Below are positions 24,533 to 35,762 of a DNA stretch of 64,000 nt, one piece after another (the stretch's first letter is position 1; every line of letters starts with the position of its first letter). The position numbers and the translations under genes are program-made. The DNA is from Mallotus nudiflorus (taxonomy: Eukaryota > Streptophyta > Magnoliopsida > Malpighiales > Euphorbiaceae): positions 3,875,001-3,939,000 of the forward strand of contig CANTUR010000166.1 in NCBI GenBank assembly GCA_947683625.1, given 5' to 3'. The notes under the pieces were generated by a model that worked only from the letters and a program-made list of their open reading frames with translations, was not told where the DNA came from and did no database searches.

Positions 24533-25992
24533 TATTATTTTTATTTATTTATTTTACTTTTTTAGAATTTAGTTAGCAATTTAGGATTTATTTTATTTTA
24601 TTCCTCATTTTTTTTTGTTGCATTAAGCATTATTTTCATGATTATTGATGGACATTATTCAATTTTATTTAGGGATAGAATGAATTTTGATTAATTTAAT
24701 TGAAATTAAAATTTTGGGCATAATTTTTAATCTAGACATTTATATGCAATTTCTATTTTTACTTTATATAACTTGTTCTTAATTTTCATAAATTTATGCT
24801 TAATTCAACTGTGTGTTTATTTATTTAATTTTTAAGTTTGTCTAGGTGATGTTCTTAGCTCTTGATCTCTCACGTGCTATCAATTTTCCACCACCGCAAG
24901 GCATTGAGTAAATCATCATACTAGGGGAGTATTAGTTTTAATTTATTTAATATTTTTCTTTTTCGTTTAATTCCTTTAATTTAATTTAATTTTTATTTAT
25001 TTATTTTTGCTTGTTCTTTGCATTTGTTTGGTCTTTTCACATTGAAGACAATGTGAAATTTAAGTGTGGGGAGGGTAGGGGGTACATTTGCATGTATTTC
25101 GCATTTATTTAGATTTTATTTTTATACTTTTATCTTTTATGTTATTTTAATTTTATTTGTTAGAATCTTAGGATTATATTTACTTTTGCATGTTAGCATA
25201 TACACATTTAAATTTTTGCACCCTATCATTATGATAAGTATAACACATTGAATGTGGTTTTCTTATAAATGTTTCATAATCTTTTGTTAATGCTTAATTT
25301 GTAATTTTTAAGTTAGGTTGATAATTTGTGGTTAAAGACTTTTGAAAATTTAATGAACCTAATACTTACTTGCTTTTGAGTGACCAAATTATATGAATTG
25401 ATAGTTGGGGAAAATGATTGTAAGTGATACTTAATTTTTTATTCTTAGTTGATCATTGAGTCTAGCATATGAAATGGTAGCTTTATAAAAAAAATCTCTC
25501 TTTTAATAAGGATATATTCCAAATCTACTCCAATGCTCTAAATAGAGTAAGAGTATCTAAAGAACCCACTTGGTGGTATCCATGCTTAGTAGTATAGGAA
25601 TGGTAGGGGATCACTAAGAGTGGGAAGATTTGTTTGAGAGAATTTAAAAAAAGCGAGATGGAGCGTAAAATGCACTTGCTTGAAAAAAATGGTGTTGTTA
25701 TCTTTTATGTGTTAGAATTTAGGGGGGTTGCTAAGGGTTGAATGAATAGTATTACTTGCTTTTGTTTTTTTTGATTGTCAACTTATACTTTTACAAAAAT
25801 TCAATGGTTAAGTTTGCTCTTCACTTGGTAAATTTTACGTCTTTGACCTTGAGTTATCAATTAAATTTTGACTTATAAGTTTTGTATTAACAAAAGATTA
25901 TGTTGGATAGACAAATTAAAGTTTGTCAATGTGCTACATTTATTATGATGATAGGCGTTCTCATGTGTTTGCTTAAGGACAAGCAAAAGTTT

Positions 25993-26007
25993 AAGTGTGG
26001 GGGAATT
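25993..26007 (+). other. polypurine tract of the Athila-type element
   Basis: AAGTGTGGGGGAATT just before the right LTR. This G-rich purine tract is typical for Athila plus-strand priming. Confidence 0.65.
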
Positions 26008-26634
26008 TGATGTATGTTATTTTTATGTATATTTTGAGTTGGTTTTTAATGAAATTTGAATAAGTGATTAGAATAATTTAGGTAGAATATAAGTTTAAAT
26101 AGGAAATAAATTAGTGTTAGTGTTTAGTTAGGATTTTATTATTTAAAGCATATTTTTGAGAGTTTTTTATCGATATTAATTTATTTTCCCTTTTTGTAGA
26201 TTAATTCTAAAGATGAAATCCAAAGGAAGTAAGGAATTGTGTCAAGCACAACATGCAACATGATTTACCAAATCGTGTCAGGTAATGAAGTCAACAAGAT
26301 GGAAGTGACACGCCTTCTTCAAGCTGTGTGTAAAGTTGTGTGGTTATTTACTAAGCTAGAAGAAAAGGAAACATTTCAACATAACGTTTGACATGGCATG
26401 ACTTAAACCATGTGCATGTCCCATGCAATGTGACACAACATGTAACATAGCTTGTACAAGCCATGTCGAAAATCAAAATGAGCAAAGAAAGATGACGTGC
26501 CTTCGTGAAGCCATGAGTTAAGCCGTGTGCTTTTCCAGATCTCAATTTGTAATATGACATAAGATGTGACTGGGCTTGTCCAAGCTATGTTGAATAAAAA
26601 GTGGTTTCCTTGCTCGAAAAGGAAGAGAATTTTA
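26008..26634 (+). repeat. 3' LTR of the Athila-type element, truncated
   Basis: Begins TGATGTATGTT and matches the left LTR (minus the MITE) up to 'ggaagagaattttaa', after which unrelated sequence begins. About 860 bp of the 3' part is missing. Confidence 0.85.
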
Positions 26635-27226
26635 ATAACACTTGAAGCCTATTCTATCAATGGATAAGAGACTTAGCATACACATTGCTAAATTTAATTG
26701 ATGGACATTGAGGCATTTTATTGTGCATTATGTAATTTCTGAACAAACCATGATTTCCCTTAGCATGGTTCACCTTCTTGAATTCTTATTATCTTTGTTT
26801 GAATCATACATAATTAAATCTACATCTACATCTATATAAATAGAAAACGCTCATTACTATGAGTGATATTGCAAAATTTTAACACATGAATTGTTGAAAT
26901 TTCAACACACGTTAAACTTTTAATTTCTTCCTCCATTTGTTTCTCTTGCTATATTGATGACCAAAAAATAAAAAGGTTGCACAAATTGACCCTTCATTAA
27001 TGTGTTTTATTTACTATTTATTTATTCATAAACTTTATTACTTTCTTTTCCTTTATAACTTAAATTTATATTGTGAATTTAAATGTTATGTGACACATAT
27101 TTATATAACCTACCATCAAAATTCTAAAACTTTAGAGAAAAATGGTCTTATTTATCTTCAACTGTAGACTAATTTTTTAAATAATTATATTTTTTAACTT
27201 ATATCAATTTATAAAGTTAAATATAT
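26635..27226. other. intergenic DNA, no gene recognised
   Basis: About 590 bp of AT-rich sequence between the truncated LTR and the duplicated block. It shows no visible similarity to the left flank of copy 1 of the block. Confidence 0.55.
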
Positions 27227-28311
27227 TCAAAATTGCATTATACAACATGTGGCAGTAACATTTGCTTGAGTACCTATTTTATTTATTTATTTATTTATTT
27301 TTTAAGATGGTTGGTGCATGGTTATTTTGAAGTAGAAAATTGGTAATTGGCTGTAGTAACCAGTTGACATGGACAAAATGTGAATCCAAAAGAAGGGAGA
27401 CCATGCACAATATAACAACACCAAAAGTTAAAGTCCTTGAAGATTAGAACAACAATAGAATGCATTACTTACATTTTTACACATCATTAGTTAATTAATT
27501 ATATTCCTAAATTAGGTTTAATGTATACTTTTATGGGAAATTATTATTTTATCTTCCTTAATGCATTAATTTATTTTGGTCTGAACAGTAATATCCAGAG
27601 TCCAATACTCTGACTAATCCAATGTAACTGTATATATCAGAATTCAAACATGAGATCTCCCTTAAACGAGAACAACCCTTGCCAATTGATTTCAACGATT
27701 GTTTGTTTTATAATGCATTAATTACTTACATGGCTAATTGGTAATTAGGTTGTGTAGTCACAAGTTAAATAAAATAAGAAAAATACAAGAAAAGGTAATC
27801 TCAAAACCTAGTCCATGAATTCAGGAACTCCATTTTTCATGAAACTTATAAAACCCAATAATAATAATAATAATAAAAGAACATGGCAAAGACAAAAAGT
27901 AAAAACTTCCAATCCATATCGAAACCTTATTTCTCATATTCAACTTCAGAAAATTAAACCATATTTAAAATTAATTAGTTTATTGATCAAACGTAGTAGT
28001 TTGATGTCTTAAATCACTATGCATTGCCTTGGTCTTCCTAAACAATAATATCTTGGTAACATATCTTTCAGCAAAATATGTTATTAGGAAGTTCAATCTT
28101 CAAAATCAAGTACCATTATATTATAACACAGATGCAGTACTTATTTATTATAATTAACAAGACATCAACATATAACTGTGAAGAAGTCCAAGGGCTCCAA
28201 ACTAGAAATTATCAATGAAAAAGAAAAGCACTCTTAAATCTAATTCCCGCTGTAGGTAATATTGACGTACATATATCATAAATTCAAGCTGATATAAGTG
28301 GTCTATATTAT
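27227..28311 (+). repeat. duplicated intergenic block, copy 2 (mate at 4902-6545)
   Basis: Same orientation as copy 1. It lacks two segments of copy 1 (306 bp and about 418 bp) and has a SINE instead. Similarity ends near 28310, where a Copia LTR has inserted; copy 1 continues there with 'ggagtgcctgctttg'. Confidence 0.85.
27572..27710 (-). mobile_element. SINE, 139 bp, with 13-bp target duplication
   Basis: TAATGCATTAATT occurs at 27559-27571 and at 27711-27723, and the mate copy (near 5528-5540) has the same word once with nothing between. On the minus strand the body reads 'aattggcaagggttgttctc' then 'tgtttgaattc', weak likenesses of the A and B boxes of a tRNA-derived pol III promoter. 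The long target duplication fits LINE-driven insertion. The family name is unknown. Confidence 0.8.
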
Positions 28312-28615
28312 TGTGTATGGCTCATATGTAGCAATGTTTTAATTGTAAGGTTATGGTTAGATGGGTTGGGGGTGCTAGGGCAATGCCCTATGGTATGGTA
28401 TAGGGGTAATTTTATAATATGTACCATACCTATTCTATTATATATAGAGAATGCATTTGTAACTCTAAGATGTGTTCTGAATAATAAGAAAACCCTAATC
28501 GCTCGATTCTAAGGACGTAGGCACATTACTGAACCTTGTTAAATCTTTGTGTCCATTTTTTCTCTTTTATGTTTTCTTTCTTTACTCTTATTATTTTTTG
28601 TGTTATTTCGCAACA
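28312..28615 (+). repeat. 5' LTR of the Copia element
   Basis: Starts TGTGTATGG just after the broken duplicated block and ends CGCAACA before the primer site. A TATA-like 'ctattatatatagag' lies at 28434-28448 and 'gaataataagaa' follows downstream, consistent with promoter and polyadenylation parts. It has no partner LTR in the window. Confidence 0.75.
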
Positions 28616-28617
28616 AT

Positions 28618-28630
28618 TGGTATCAAAGCA
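28618..28630 (+). other. primer-binding site, initiator Met tRNA type
   Basis: TGGTATCAAAGCA, two bases after the LTR, differs by one transition from the usual TGGTATCAGAGC. Confidence 0.8.
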
Positions 28631-28636
28631 ATTGTG

Positions 28637-30850
28637 ATGGCTCTAAATTTTAGAGCAAAATTCAAAGTAGGGAAATTCGATAGAACTTATAACTTTAGAT
28701 TATGGCAACATGAGTAAAGGATTTATTAGACAACAAGGGATTTTGAAGGCGTTGTGGGCTAAAAAACCAAAAGGCATGGATGATCCTGATTGGGAGGAGT
28801 TACAACAACGAGAAACAAGTACCATATGGCTATGCCTAGTAGATGAGATTATGTACCAAGTTATGGACATTAAATCTCCATAAGAGGTATGGCAGAAACT
28901 GATGAATCAATATATGTCTAAATCGCTTATGAACAAGTTGTATCTTAAGCAATGGCTGTATAGGCTGAAGATACAGGAGGGTTCAAATTTGGCACTGATG
29001 TGTAAATTATTTACATGTCTTAGAGTTGAATTTTAATAAGTTTTAAATAGATAATAACTTAATTAATGTTTTTTTTAGGTACAATTAGGACATTAGAATA
29101 GTTTATGGACTTATTTGTGCTTTTTGGTTTATTAATATGCTTTTGGTGGAATTTTACTAATTTATGGTTTTTATCTTTTAATGGGCCATAAGACTTTGAA
29201 TTTAATGGGCTAAAGAACAAGGGAATATGGTTGAATGGAAAAGGAGGAAGAAAGCTAAATTGAGCTCAAGTCCAAGCCATGAAAGCCTTAAAATTGAAGA
29301 ACATGACACGGCTTGCACAAGAATTTTGCACGACTTGCATGATGCCAAGTGTACCTGAGAAGCAGTGAATCACACAGCATGGCAACACACCCGTGAACCC
29401 AAGCAGTGTAGTAAAGTTTAAGTGCACGACATGCTTGAAGTCATTAGGAGAAGCCGTGCCCTTCTCAGGACTTGATTCTATGTTGGCTTTGGTTTTAAGT
29501 CACGGTCGTGACACCAAGCCGTGCCATGAAGATTGTTCCCAATTTTGCATGTTTTAAGGAATTAGATGATCTCAAGGACTCCTTAGCTACCCTAAGTCAT
29601 ATAAAAGGAAAAAAATATATCTAGGGTAGCGAAGAGGAAGAGACAGATCAAGATACTGAAGAGAGGGATAATTTTCTAAGAGATTGAGCTCACCACTTTT
29701 TAGTGTTCATTAGTCTTATCTTGTTTCTTTTATTATTCATGGATTTTATCCTAGCCATGAGTGGCTTGTTTTATTTATAGAGTCTTAGTTAGGAGTAGTT
29801 ATTCCATAACATGATTTGAATACTTATTCTTAATTATAATTAATTTGGTTTTTAGTTAATTATTTATGTTTTAATAATTATCTTGTGATTCATTCTAGGC
29901 TTGTTTGAGTTGCATATTAATGGACAATTTCACCAATGAGAGTTAGGGGAAATTGTTAGCTTAGGACATAAAGAACTTAGACCACTCGATCATGAGAGTA
30001 GGTGAGCTCTTCAGGGAGTCACGACTGTAGAGATACGGTGGTAAATAATTGCTAAAGAACTTAATGAGTTTCGATTAGAATTTTAATCATGAGAGTAGTT
30101 TAAATCTTGATCTTTGCATGCTTAATTGAACTCGAGAGAGGCTTTAGGTAAATTAGAGCAATTACCTTTAACTGAATTCTAGGTTAATTCAATTAATGTT
30201 GTATTCATGATTTGATTGGAATAGTAAAACTAGACCTAGACTCTGTGTTTGTAATTAATTAATTTTACTTCTTATTTTTTTCCTTTTACTCAATTTACTA
30301 AGTTGATTTGCTAGCTAATATAATAAGTAAGAATTATTGGTAATCAATAGTCAATCCTTGTGGGAATGATAGTCCTTTACACTGCAACCACAACCGTGCA
30401 CTTACGGGTATTTAAAATGCAACAAGCATAACGTGGTAATTTCTTCAATTAGATAATCATGAATTTGGTTGGGGTTGATATGAAGATTGAGGACGAGGAT
30501 AAAGCAATTATACTATTATGTTCTTTACTGCCATCCTTTGAACACTTGGTGACTACCTTTACATATGCAAAATAGTCCATTAGCCTAGAGTAGATTACTA
30601 CAGCATTGTTGGATCTTAACTAATGAAAATAAAATGCAAGTGAAGAATCTCATCATGAAGGATTATATATAAAGGGTAATCTAGATCGTGGCAGGAGACA
30701 AAGTAGAGAAGGTTTTGCAAGGGGGAAGTCTAGGTCAATATCTAAAAGTAGAAAAATAGTTCAATACTTTAAATGTAAGGAGTATGGGTATATAAGGAAA
30801 AACTGTCCAAGAAAAAGAAGGTAGAATGATGACAAGAAGAATGATGACAC
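28637..30850 (+). pseudogene. Copia gag remains (interrupted 28996-30424)
   Basis: The ATG at 28637 opens MALNFRAKFKVGKFDRTYNF followed by RLWQHE and a stop. After a frame change come the typical Copia gag motifs WEELQQRETSTIWLCLVDEI and MSKSLMNKLYLKQWLYRLKI. The gene is interrupted at GGCAC (28991-28995) and resumes at 30425 with NVVISSIR...EDKAIILLCSLLPSFEHL. The zinc knuckle near 30761-30812 reads YFKCKEYGYIRKNC, with the first cysteine and the histidine both replaced by tyrosine. It cannot be functional. Confidence 0.75.
28996..30424 (+). repeat. Athila-like solo LTR, 1,429 bp
   Basis: Starts TGATGTGTAAATT and ends ATGCAACA, the same ends as the LTRs of the element at 18507-26634, with similar blocks throughout. 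Flanking 5-mers are GGCAC (28991-28995) and AGCAT (30425-30429), which differ by two transitions and are read as a decayed target duplication. Removing the LTR and one 5-mer restores continuous Copia gag. It holds no internal region, so it is a solo LTR left by recombination. Confidence 0.8.
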
Positions 30851-30879
30851 GTCAAAGTCTACAAATGTGGTTCAGGATG

Positions 30880-31263
30880 ATGATTTAAATTTTAGAGATA
30901 GGGATATACTATCAATTACAAAAAATCAATTTGCAAATTGCTAGATACTATCACATGACACCTAACAAAGAGTGGTTCACATCATACACGTTAGGTTCTT
31001 TTAGTGTTGTCTATTTCGGTGATAATAAACCTTATGCTATTGCAGATATAGGAACAATCATAGTTCAGATGTATAATGGTATTGTTAGAACTTTATGTGA
31101 TGTTAGGCATATACCAGACTTGAGAAAGAATTTGATTTCCCTAGGCCCGTTACATGCTAATGGTTTTCAATATAAATCTGATGATGATAGGGAAATCATA
31201 AGAGTAACTAAGGGTATATTAACTATGATAAAAGGGAAAAACAACCTTGGGGAATATTTATAA
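30880..31263 (+). pseudogene. Copia protease / GAG-pre-integrase remains
   Basis: The open stretch has YYHMTPNKEWFTSYTLGSF and CDVRHIPDLRKNLISLG, the well-known region after the Copia protease active site (usually DSGASxHMT). Just before it the active-site triad is lost: the aspartate-serine-glycine position is mutated near 30935. It leads directly into the pre-integrase zinc region at 31330. Confidence 0.75.
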
Positions 31264-32395
31264 GCTATTAGGGAATACTGTTGTAGGTGGAGTTGCATTA
31301 GCTGTGTTAGATAATAATAGTACAAAACTATGGCACGTGTGTCTAGGTCACTTTTGTGAGCATGGGATGACTGAATTGCATAAATGAGGTATGTTAAAGG
31401 GTGTTAAAAGCTATAAATTAGAATTCTATGAATATTGTGTGCTTGGAAAATAGTCTAGAGTCAGATTCATAACTGGTCAACATACAATAAGGGGAATTAT
31501 TGATTATGTGCGTTCTAATGTATAGGGGCCTACTAAAGAACTATCATTGGGTAGGTCTCAATAATTTGTCACTTTTATTGATGATTTTTCTAAAAAAAAT
31601 CTAGGTGTATTATTTAAAATAGAAATTTGAGGTCTTTACTAAGTTCAAGCAGTGGAAAGCAAAGGTAGAGAACTAGATAAAGAGAAAAATCAAATATTTG
31701 AGATAAGACAATAGGACAAAATACACAAAATCACTATTTTAAAAATTTTATGAGGAGTATGGTATTTAGGGGCACTTTTTAGTTCGTAAGACACCACAGT
31801 AAAATGGTGTGGCAGAGAGGATGAACAGATCCATTACTGAAAGGGAAAAGTGCTTAAGATTGAATACAAGGCTTCCTAAGAGTTTTTAGGCAGAAGTTGT
31901 GAGTATGGCATGCTACCTCATAAATAGATCACCATGGGCATCATTGGGTGGGAAGGTTACAAAAGAGGTATAAATAGGTAAACAAATTGATCTTGGGAAT
32001 TTAAAGATTTTAGTTGTCCTGCTTATGTGTATATATCCAATGATGAGAGGTCTAAACTTGATCCAAAGTCCAAGAAGTGCATCTTCCTAGGCAATATGAA
32101 AGGTATAAAAAGGTATAAGTTTTAAGATCTAGTTTCAAAGAAGGTGGTGATTAGCAAGGATACAATATTTGATGAGAAATCTATGTTACAACAGAAAAAT
32201 CAAAGTGATATGCCAACAGGTGATGGAAGCAATTCTAGTTCAAATGTAATGCAAGTGACTTAGAACCATAAGTCCTAGACAATGAAAGGGCTAAAAATTC
32301 TAGTTTAAGACCCTCAAGCTCCACTTCAGGTGAAGAACAACACTACATTCTAGTCAGAGATAGAGAGAGACAATTAAGAATTGGCTTATTTTACT
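31264..32395 (+). pseudogene. Copia integrase remains
   Basis: Frames broken by many stops give the pre-integrase LWHVCLGHFCEHGMTELHK, then GIIDYVRSNV...GPTKE and FVTFIDDFSKK (core start), VKWCGREDEQ-like remains of the glutamate box, and the C-terminal SKLDPKSKKCIFLGNMKGIK with KKVVISKDTIFDE. These are conserved Copia integrase signposts in the right order. The sequence ends in the linker before the reverse transcriptase; nothing of RT or RNase H follows. Confidence 0.75.
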
Positions 32396-32399
32396 CTCT

Positions 32400-33924
32400 A
32401 TAAGCACCCATTTTTGAGATGATGAAGTGTGGATGCGATAGAGGACTCCAATAATGAAAATATTATAAATAGGTCTTTAACACTTGAAGTTTGAAACCTC
32501 AACAGTCTAAATGTGTTTCTAAAAGAGTTTAATTAGTTTTTTAAGGACTTAATTGTAATGTTTTTTTAAGAAACTAATTGAAAAGTTTAAATTTTTTTAA
32601 GGGTCTTTTTATAATTAAAGTAAAAAAAAGGGTCAAAATTACATAAAACCGATTAAAATTATATAATCTCGATTGAAGGTATGTAATTTTAATCGAAACT
32701 ATATAATTTCGGTCAGAATTATACGTTTTTTGTCTGTTTTTTATTTTCACAGTAAATAAAATTTTTGTGTTTTGAATTTTGATTCGTTAAATAATATCAT
32801 AAATTCCTTTTTAGGATTTATCTGAATTTTCAGGAAATAAAAAAAGTCCTTCTAAAATTAAAAATCTCTCATTGAGAAGAAAAAGTCACAATAGGATACG
32901 TCTCTTAGCAAGGGTTTTTCTATAAAAACCCGACTTAAACTTTCTTGGGGACCTCTCTCTCTTTAGGATTTTTCCTGGACTTTTTTGAGGCTTTCACTTT
33001 TCTTACATAGTGTTCAAAATATTTTCTTGTGAGGTGTTTATTCTTTGAGCAAGAATTAGTAGACTTTTGAAAGGAGAACATTAAAGTATTGAAGATCCAT
33101 TTAAAAGCAACAGTGATTACATTAGTCTGAGGGGCCACTCAATACTGCATCCATATCATCATCTTCTTTCCTACTTTCTTTTATTTTTATTTTCTTATTT
33201 GGTTCTATTAAATTTTAATTTTATTTAATTTTTATTTTTACTTTGTTTATTCACTAATTATTGTTTATTTTTTGTGTTCGTGTTGGTGATTATGGAGAGG
33301 GTTACATAATGAGTCACTAAGAGAATAAAATCCATGAAGATCCATCGAATGCCATGAATTGAATTTTATAGCCAAATATAGTTTCTAGGGTCTTTCTATT
33401 TATTTATTTATTATTGTTTTAATTGTTTTATTTTGCATTTAGTTTTTTTTTAGATTGTATCAATTTTTTATTTTTTATTATTTTTAGTAGATCATTGTAA
33501 TAGTCTCAATAGTGGGAATAATGAAATCATGTGTATGTGGTTGTGTGTTTATTTTAATTAGTTGGTTAGTAAAATTAGGGTTTTAATTAGGTGATTAATT
33601 AAAATTAATGTTATAGAGACAATTAGGGTTTTTAATTAAAATTGAATTAGATTTAAGTGGACAGAATTAGGGCTGCTTAATATGGCCACTTTAACTAAAT
33701 TAGGTTTTTTAGAAGAAATAAATATAATTGATTTGTTTGATATTTTATTTGATTGTTTTGATATTTGTTTTATTGTTTTTGGGTTTTTTTTTTTATTTTT
33801 TTTAATGTGTTTTGGGCCTAGCCCATGATAGACTCTAACCCATTTAATTAATTTTAGGATTAGGTAGTTCTTTTTAACCCATTTTAATTAGCTCATTTCA
33901 TTTGATAGGTTATTAATTAATTAC
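32400..33924 (+). repeat. 5' LTR of the outer Tat element, first part
   Basis: Noncoding, with a good TATA-like box (TATAAAAACC at 32921-32930) followed by pyrimidine-rich sequence. The start is uncertain by tens of bases because no second LTR is available. It is interrupted at 33924 by a solo LTR and continues at 37252. Confidence 0.55.
32921..32930 (+). promoter_or_regulatory. TATA box of the outer Tat LTR
   Basis: TATAAAAACC preceded by a T-rich stretch and followed by a CT-rich region (32950-32962). This would mark the U3/R border of the LTR. Confidence 0.5.
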
Positions 33925-34144
33925 TATAATAACTCGAGTTTTTAAATATTTTTATATTGTATCGGGATATGCAATGTTAATAATTTTAATATATATTAAT
34001 GTTAATAATTAATATTATTTACGTTTATTTAAAGTTTTCAACGTAAAAATTTTCCCGAAACCTATTATTTTGGGAAATAATATTTTATTGATTAATGTTA
34101 TTTTATTTTATTAAATTGTATGGTTTCATGCATGATCAATATTT

Positions 34145-34146
<2 letters not shown>

Positions 34147-34185
<39 letters not shown>
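34147..34185. repeat. (TA)n microsatellite
   Basis: About 19 TA units in solo LTR copy B. Confidence 0.95.
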
Positions 34186-34187
<2 letters not shown>

Positions 34188-34278
34188 TGTATGTATATGT
34201 ATATAAATGTATATAATATTGTGTGGTGTGTGTTTAATGTGTGTATATTATTATTTAATTATATTGTTAAAGTTAAAG

Positions 34279-34283
<5 letters not shown>

Positions 34284-34364
<81 letters not shown>
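34284..34364. repeat. (TA)n microsatellite
   Basis: About 40 TA units in copy B, directly before a CT-rich stretch (34365-34420). Confidence 0.95.
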
Positions 34365-34367
<3 letters not shown>

Positions 34368-35685
34368 ACTTCTTCTTCCTCACTCTCACACCCCTGACGC
34401 CCCCCTCACCCCCCTCACCTCTATAACACCGATTAGAGGTTGTTAGAGTGCCTCCCGGCGTGCCACCATCTTCTCCAGTAGCTCCGCCGTCCTTGTCACC
34501 TTCTTCGGCGCCATCTGTGGCCTGTGGAAGCCAGAATTGCAGAAATTCATCCTTCCTCCGTTCAAGGAGTTTCCGGTCACCAAATCCGGTGGTTTTGGTG
34601 CCGTTGAGCTCCTAGAACTCCATAGAAGCCGATTTTAAGCTCCTTGTAGCTTGAAAACTCGATTTGGTAAGGATTTGAGCTTGATTTCAATTTCAGCCTC
34701 TTTTGTTTCTTGATTTTTTTGAACTTTGATTTTTGATATTCAAGCTTGATTCCTTCACAAAAGTTGATTTTACTAGCTCAATCTACACTCTGAAATTTTT
34801 TTGGAATTTTTGGAATTTATTTTGATTTTTGTGAATTTTTCATTATTTTATTATTATTTTCTAATTTTCGTAAATTAATTAGATAAATTGTGAAATTGTG
34901 ATTTTTAGTGTTTATGGAGGTTGAAATTAATTTTAGAATTTAATTTATAATTTTTGTGATTTTTTTGTAATTAATATAATTTTATTTAGTTTATGTGAAT
35001 TTTAGAAATATAGGTTATATATGTATTTTGTTAAAAGTAATTGGTTAATTGAGTATAATTATTGATTTTATTGAATTATATGTTGAGAAAATAATTTTAG
35101 AGTAATTATATAATTTTTAGTGAATTTTTGAGTAATTATTGTATATTATGTGAATTATTATATATTATGGGTATTTTGGTAATTTGGTAGTATTATTAGT
35201 TGAATATTAAGTTAAATTGGTTTCAATAATTATTTGAGGTATAAAAATGATTTTTTACAAATTATTTACTATTTTTAACTAATTAAAACTATTTTTCGAA
35301 AATTATTTTCAAATTATATATAATATACTATTTTTGTAAATAAATGGGTTTTTAGTAATTTTTAGTATGTTTTTGGGCTAATTAAGTAATTTAGATTTAT
35401 AAAATGAATTTTTATTAATATTTGTGAATTTATTGAGAAATATCGGTTTTTAATAATATATATTAATATTAGGGTTTTTAACTAAATATCGATGAAATAA
35501 TTATTTTTAGTGTTTAAATATTTAAATTGTTATATTTTGGTATTAAAAGGGTATTTTTGGTATTTTAATATATTTTGTGTATATCTTGAGAATTGTAAAC
35601 CTCGGTCGGCGAGAATTGCAGTTTGAGGTCCGACCAAAGGGTTTTGATGATTCTATATTCGAAGTGTGTTTTGTTACAGGACCGG

Positions 35686-35762
35686 CTCTACTTTCTAAGT
35701 AAAGAGATGTCTGTTTTACAAAGGAGGTTCTACCGAATTTTCGGTAGAATTCTCGTAAAACA
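35686..35762. other. double hairpin in the 3.3-kb LTR (copy B)
   Basis: CTCTACTT/AAGTAAAG (35686-35704) forms a first stem with one mismatch. A second structure nests TTCTACCG/CGGTAGAA (35728-35749, six-base loop) inside TGTTTTAC/GTAAAACA (35712-35762), both stems perfect. The equivalent site in copy C keeps the first hairpin perfectly and the second partly. Confidence 0.65.

Larger units (their letters stand above)
22956..26007 (+). other. noncoding interior of the Athila-type element
   Basis: After protease a short tail ends near 23180, followed by a 'ttgggaggcaacctaa' stretch (23231-23246) that I recall downstream of gag in related elements. The rest is AT-rich, with ATT and AAT microsatellites and scattered words like GCCGTGT and CATGTCG also found in the LTRs. 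'TTAAGTGTGGGG' occurs twice (near 25059 and 25991). No RT, RNase H, integrase or envelope-like frame is visible. Confidence 0.7.
18507..26634 (+). mobile_element. Athila-type non-autonomous (gag-only, TR-GAG-like) element
   Basis: The left LTR (18507-20618) is followed by an aspartate-tRNA primer site (20625-20642), gag remains, an Athila-style protease, about 3 kb of AT-rich noncoding DNA, a purine tract (25993-26007) and a right LTR cut off at about 26634. No reverse transcriptase, RNase H or integrase motif is present between the LTRs. Elements with gag but no pol are known in plants as TR-GAG; this looks like one derived from Athila, with a decayed protease kept. The left LTR carries a MITE. 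No target duplication can be checked because the right end is missing. Confidence 0.8.
28312..32395 (+). mobile_element. Ty1/Copia element, 3'-truncated, split by a solo LTR
   Basis: It has a 304-bp 5' LTR, a Met-tRNA primer site, gag, protease/pre-integrase and integrase remains. Recognisable sequence fades about 32395, before the reverse transcriptase, and no 3' LTR is found. The order gag-PR-IN is Copia. An Athila-like solo LTR (28996-30424) interrupts gag. Many stops are present. The right edge is approximate; the neighbouring Tat LTR appears to start right there. Confidence 0.8.

Noticed and set aside
24265..24576. Frame with a long poly-Asn run
   Set aside because: Produced by the AAT microsatellite in the noncoding interior of the Athila-type element.
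22956..26007. Envelope-like gene of the Athila-type element
   Set aside because: No long frame, signal peptide or membrane segment is present where some Athila elements have one.
27572..27710. Functional tRNA gene
   Set aside because: A and B box likeness is weak, no cloverleaf can be drawn, and the long target duplication fits a SINE.
34284..34364. CRISPR-like or other prokaryotic array
   Set aside because: Simple TA repeats; no repeat-spacer structure occurs in the window.
34095..34397. Reading frame of 100 codons in LTR copy B
   Set aside because: It is made of two TA microsatellites inside a solo LTR.
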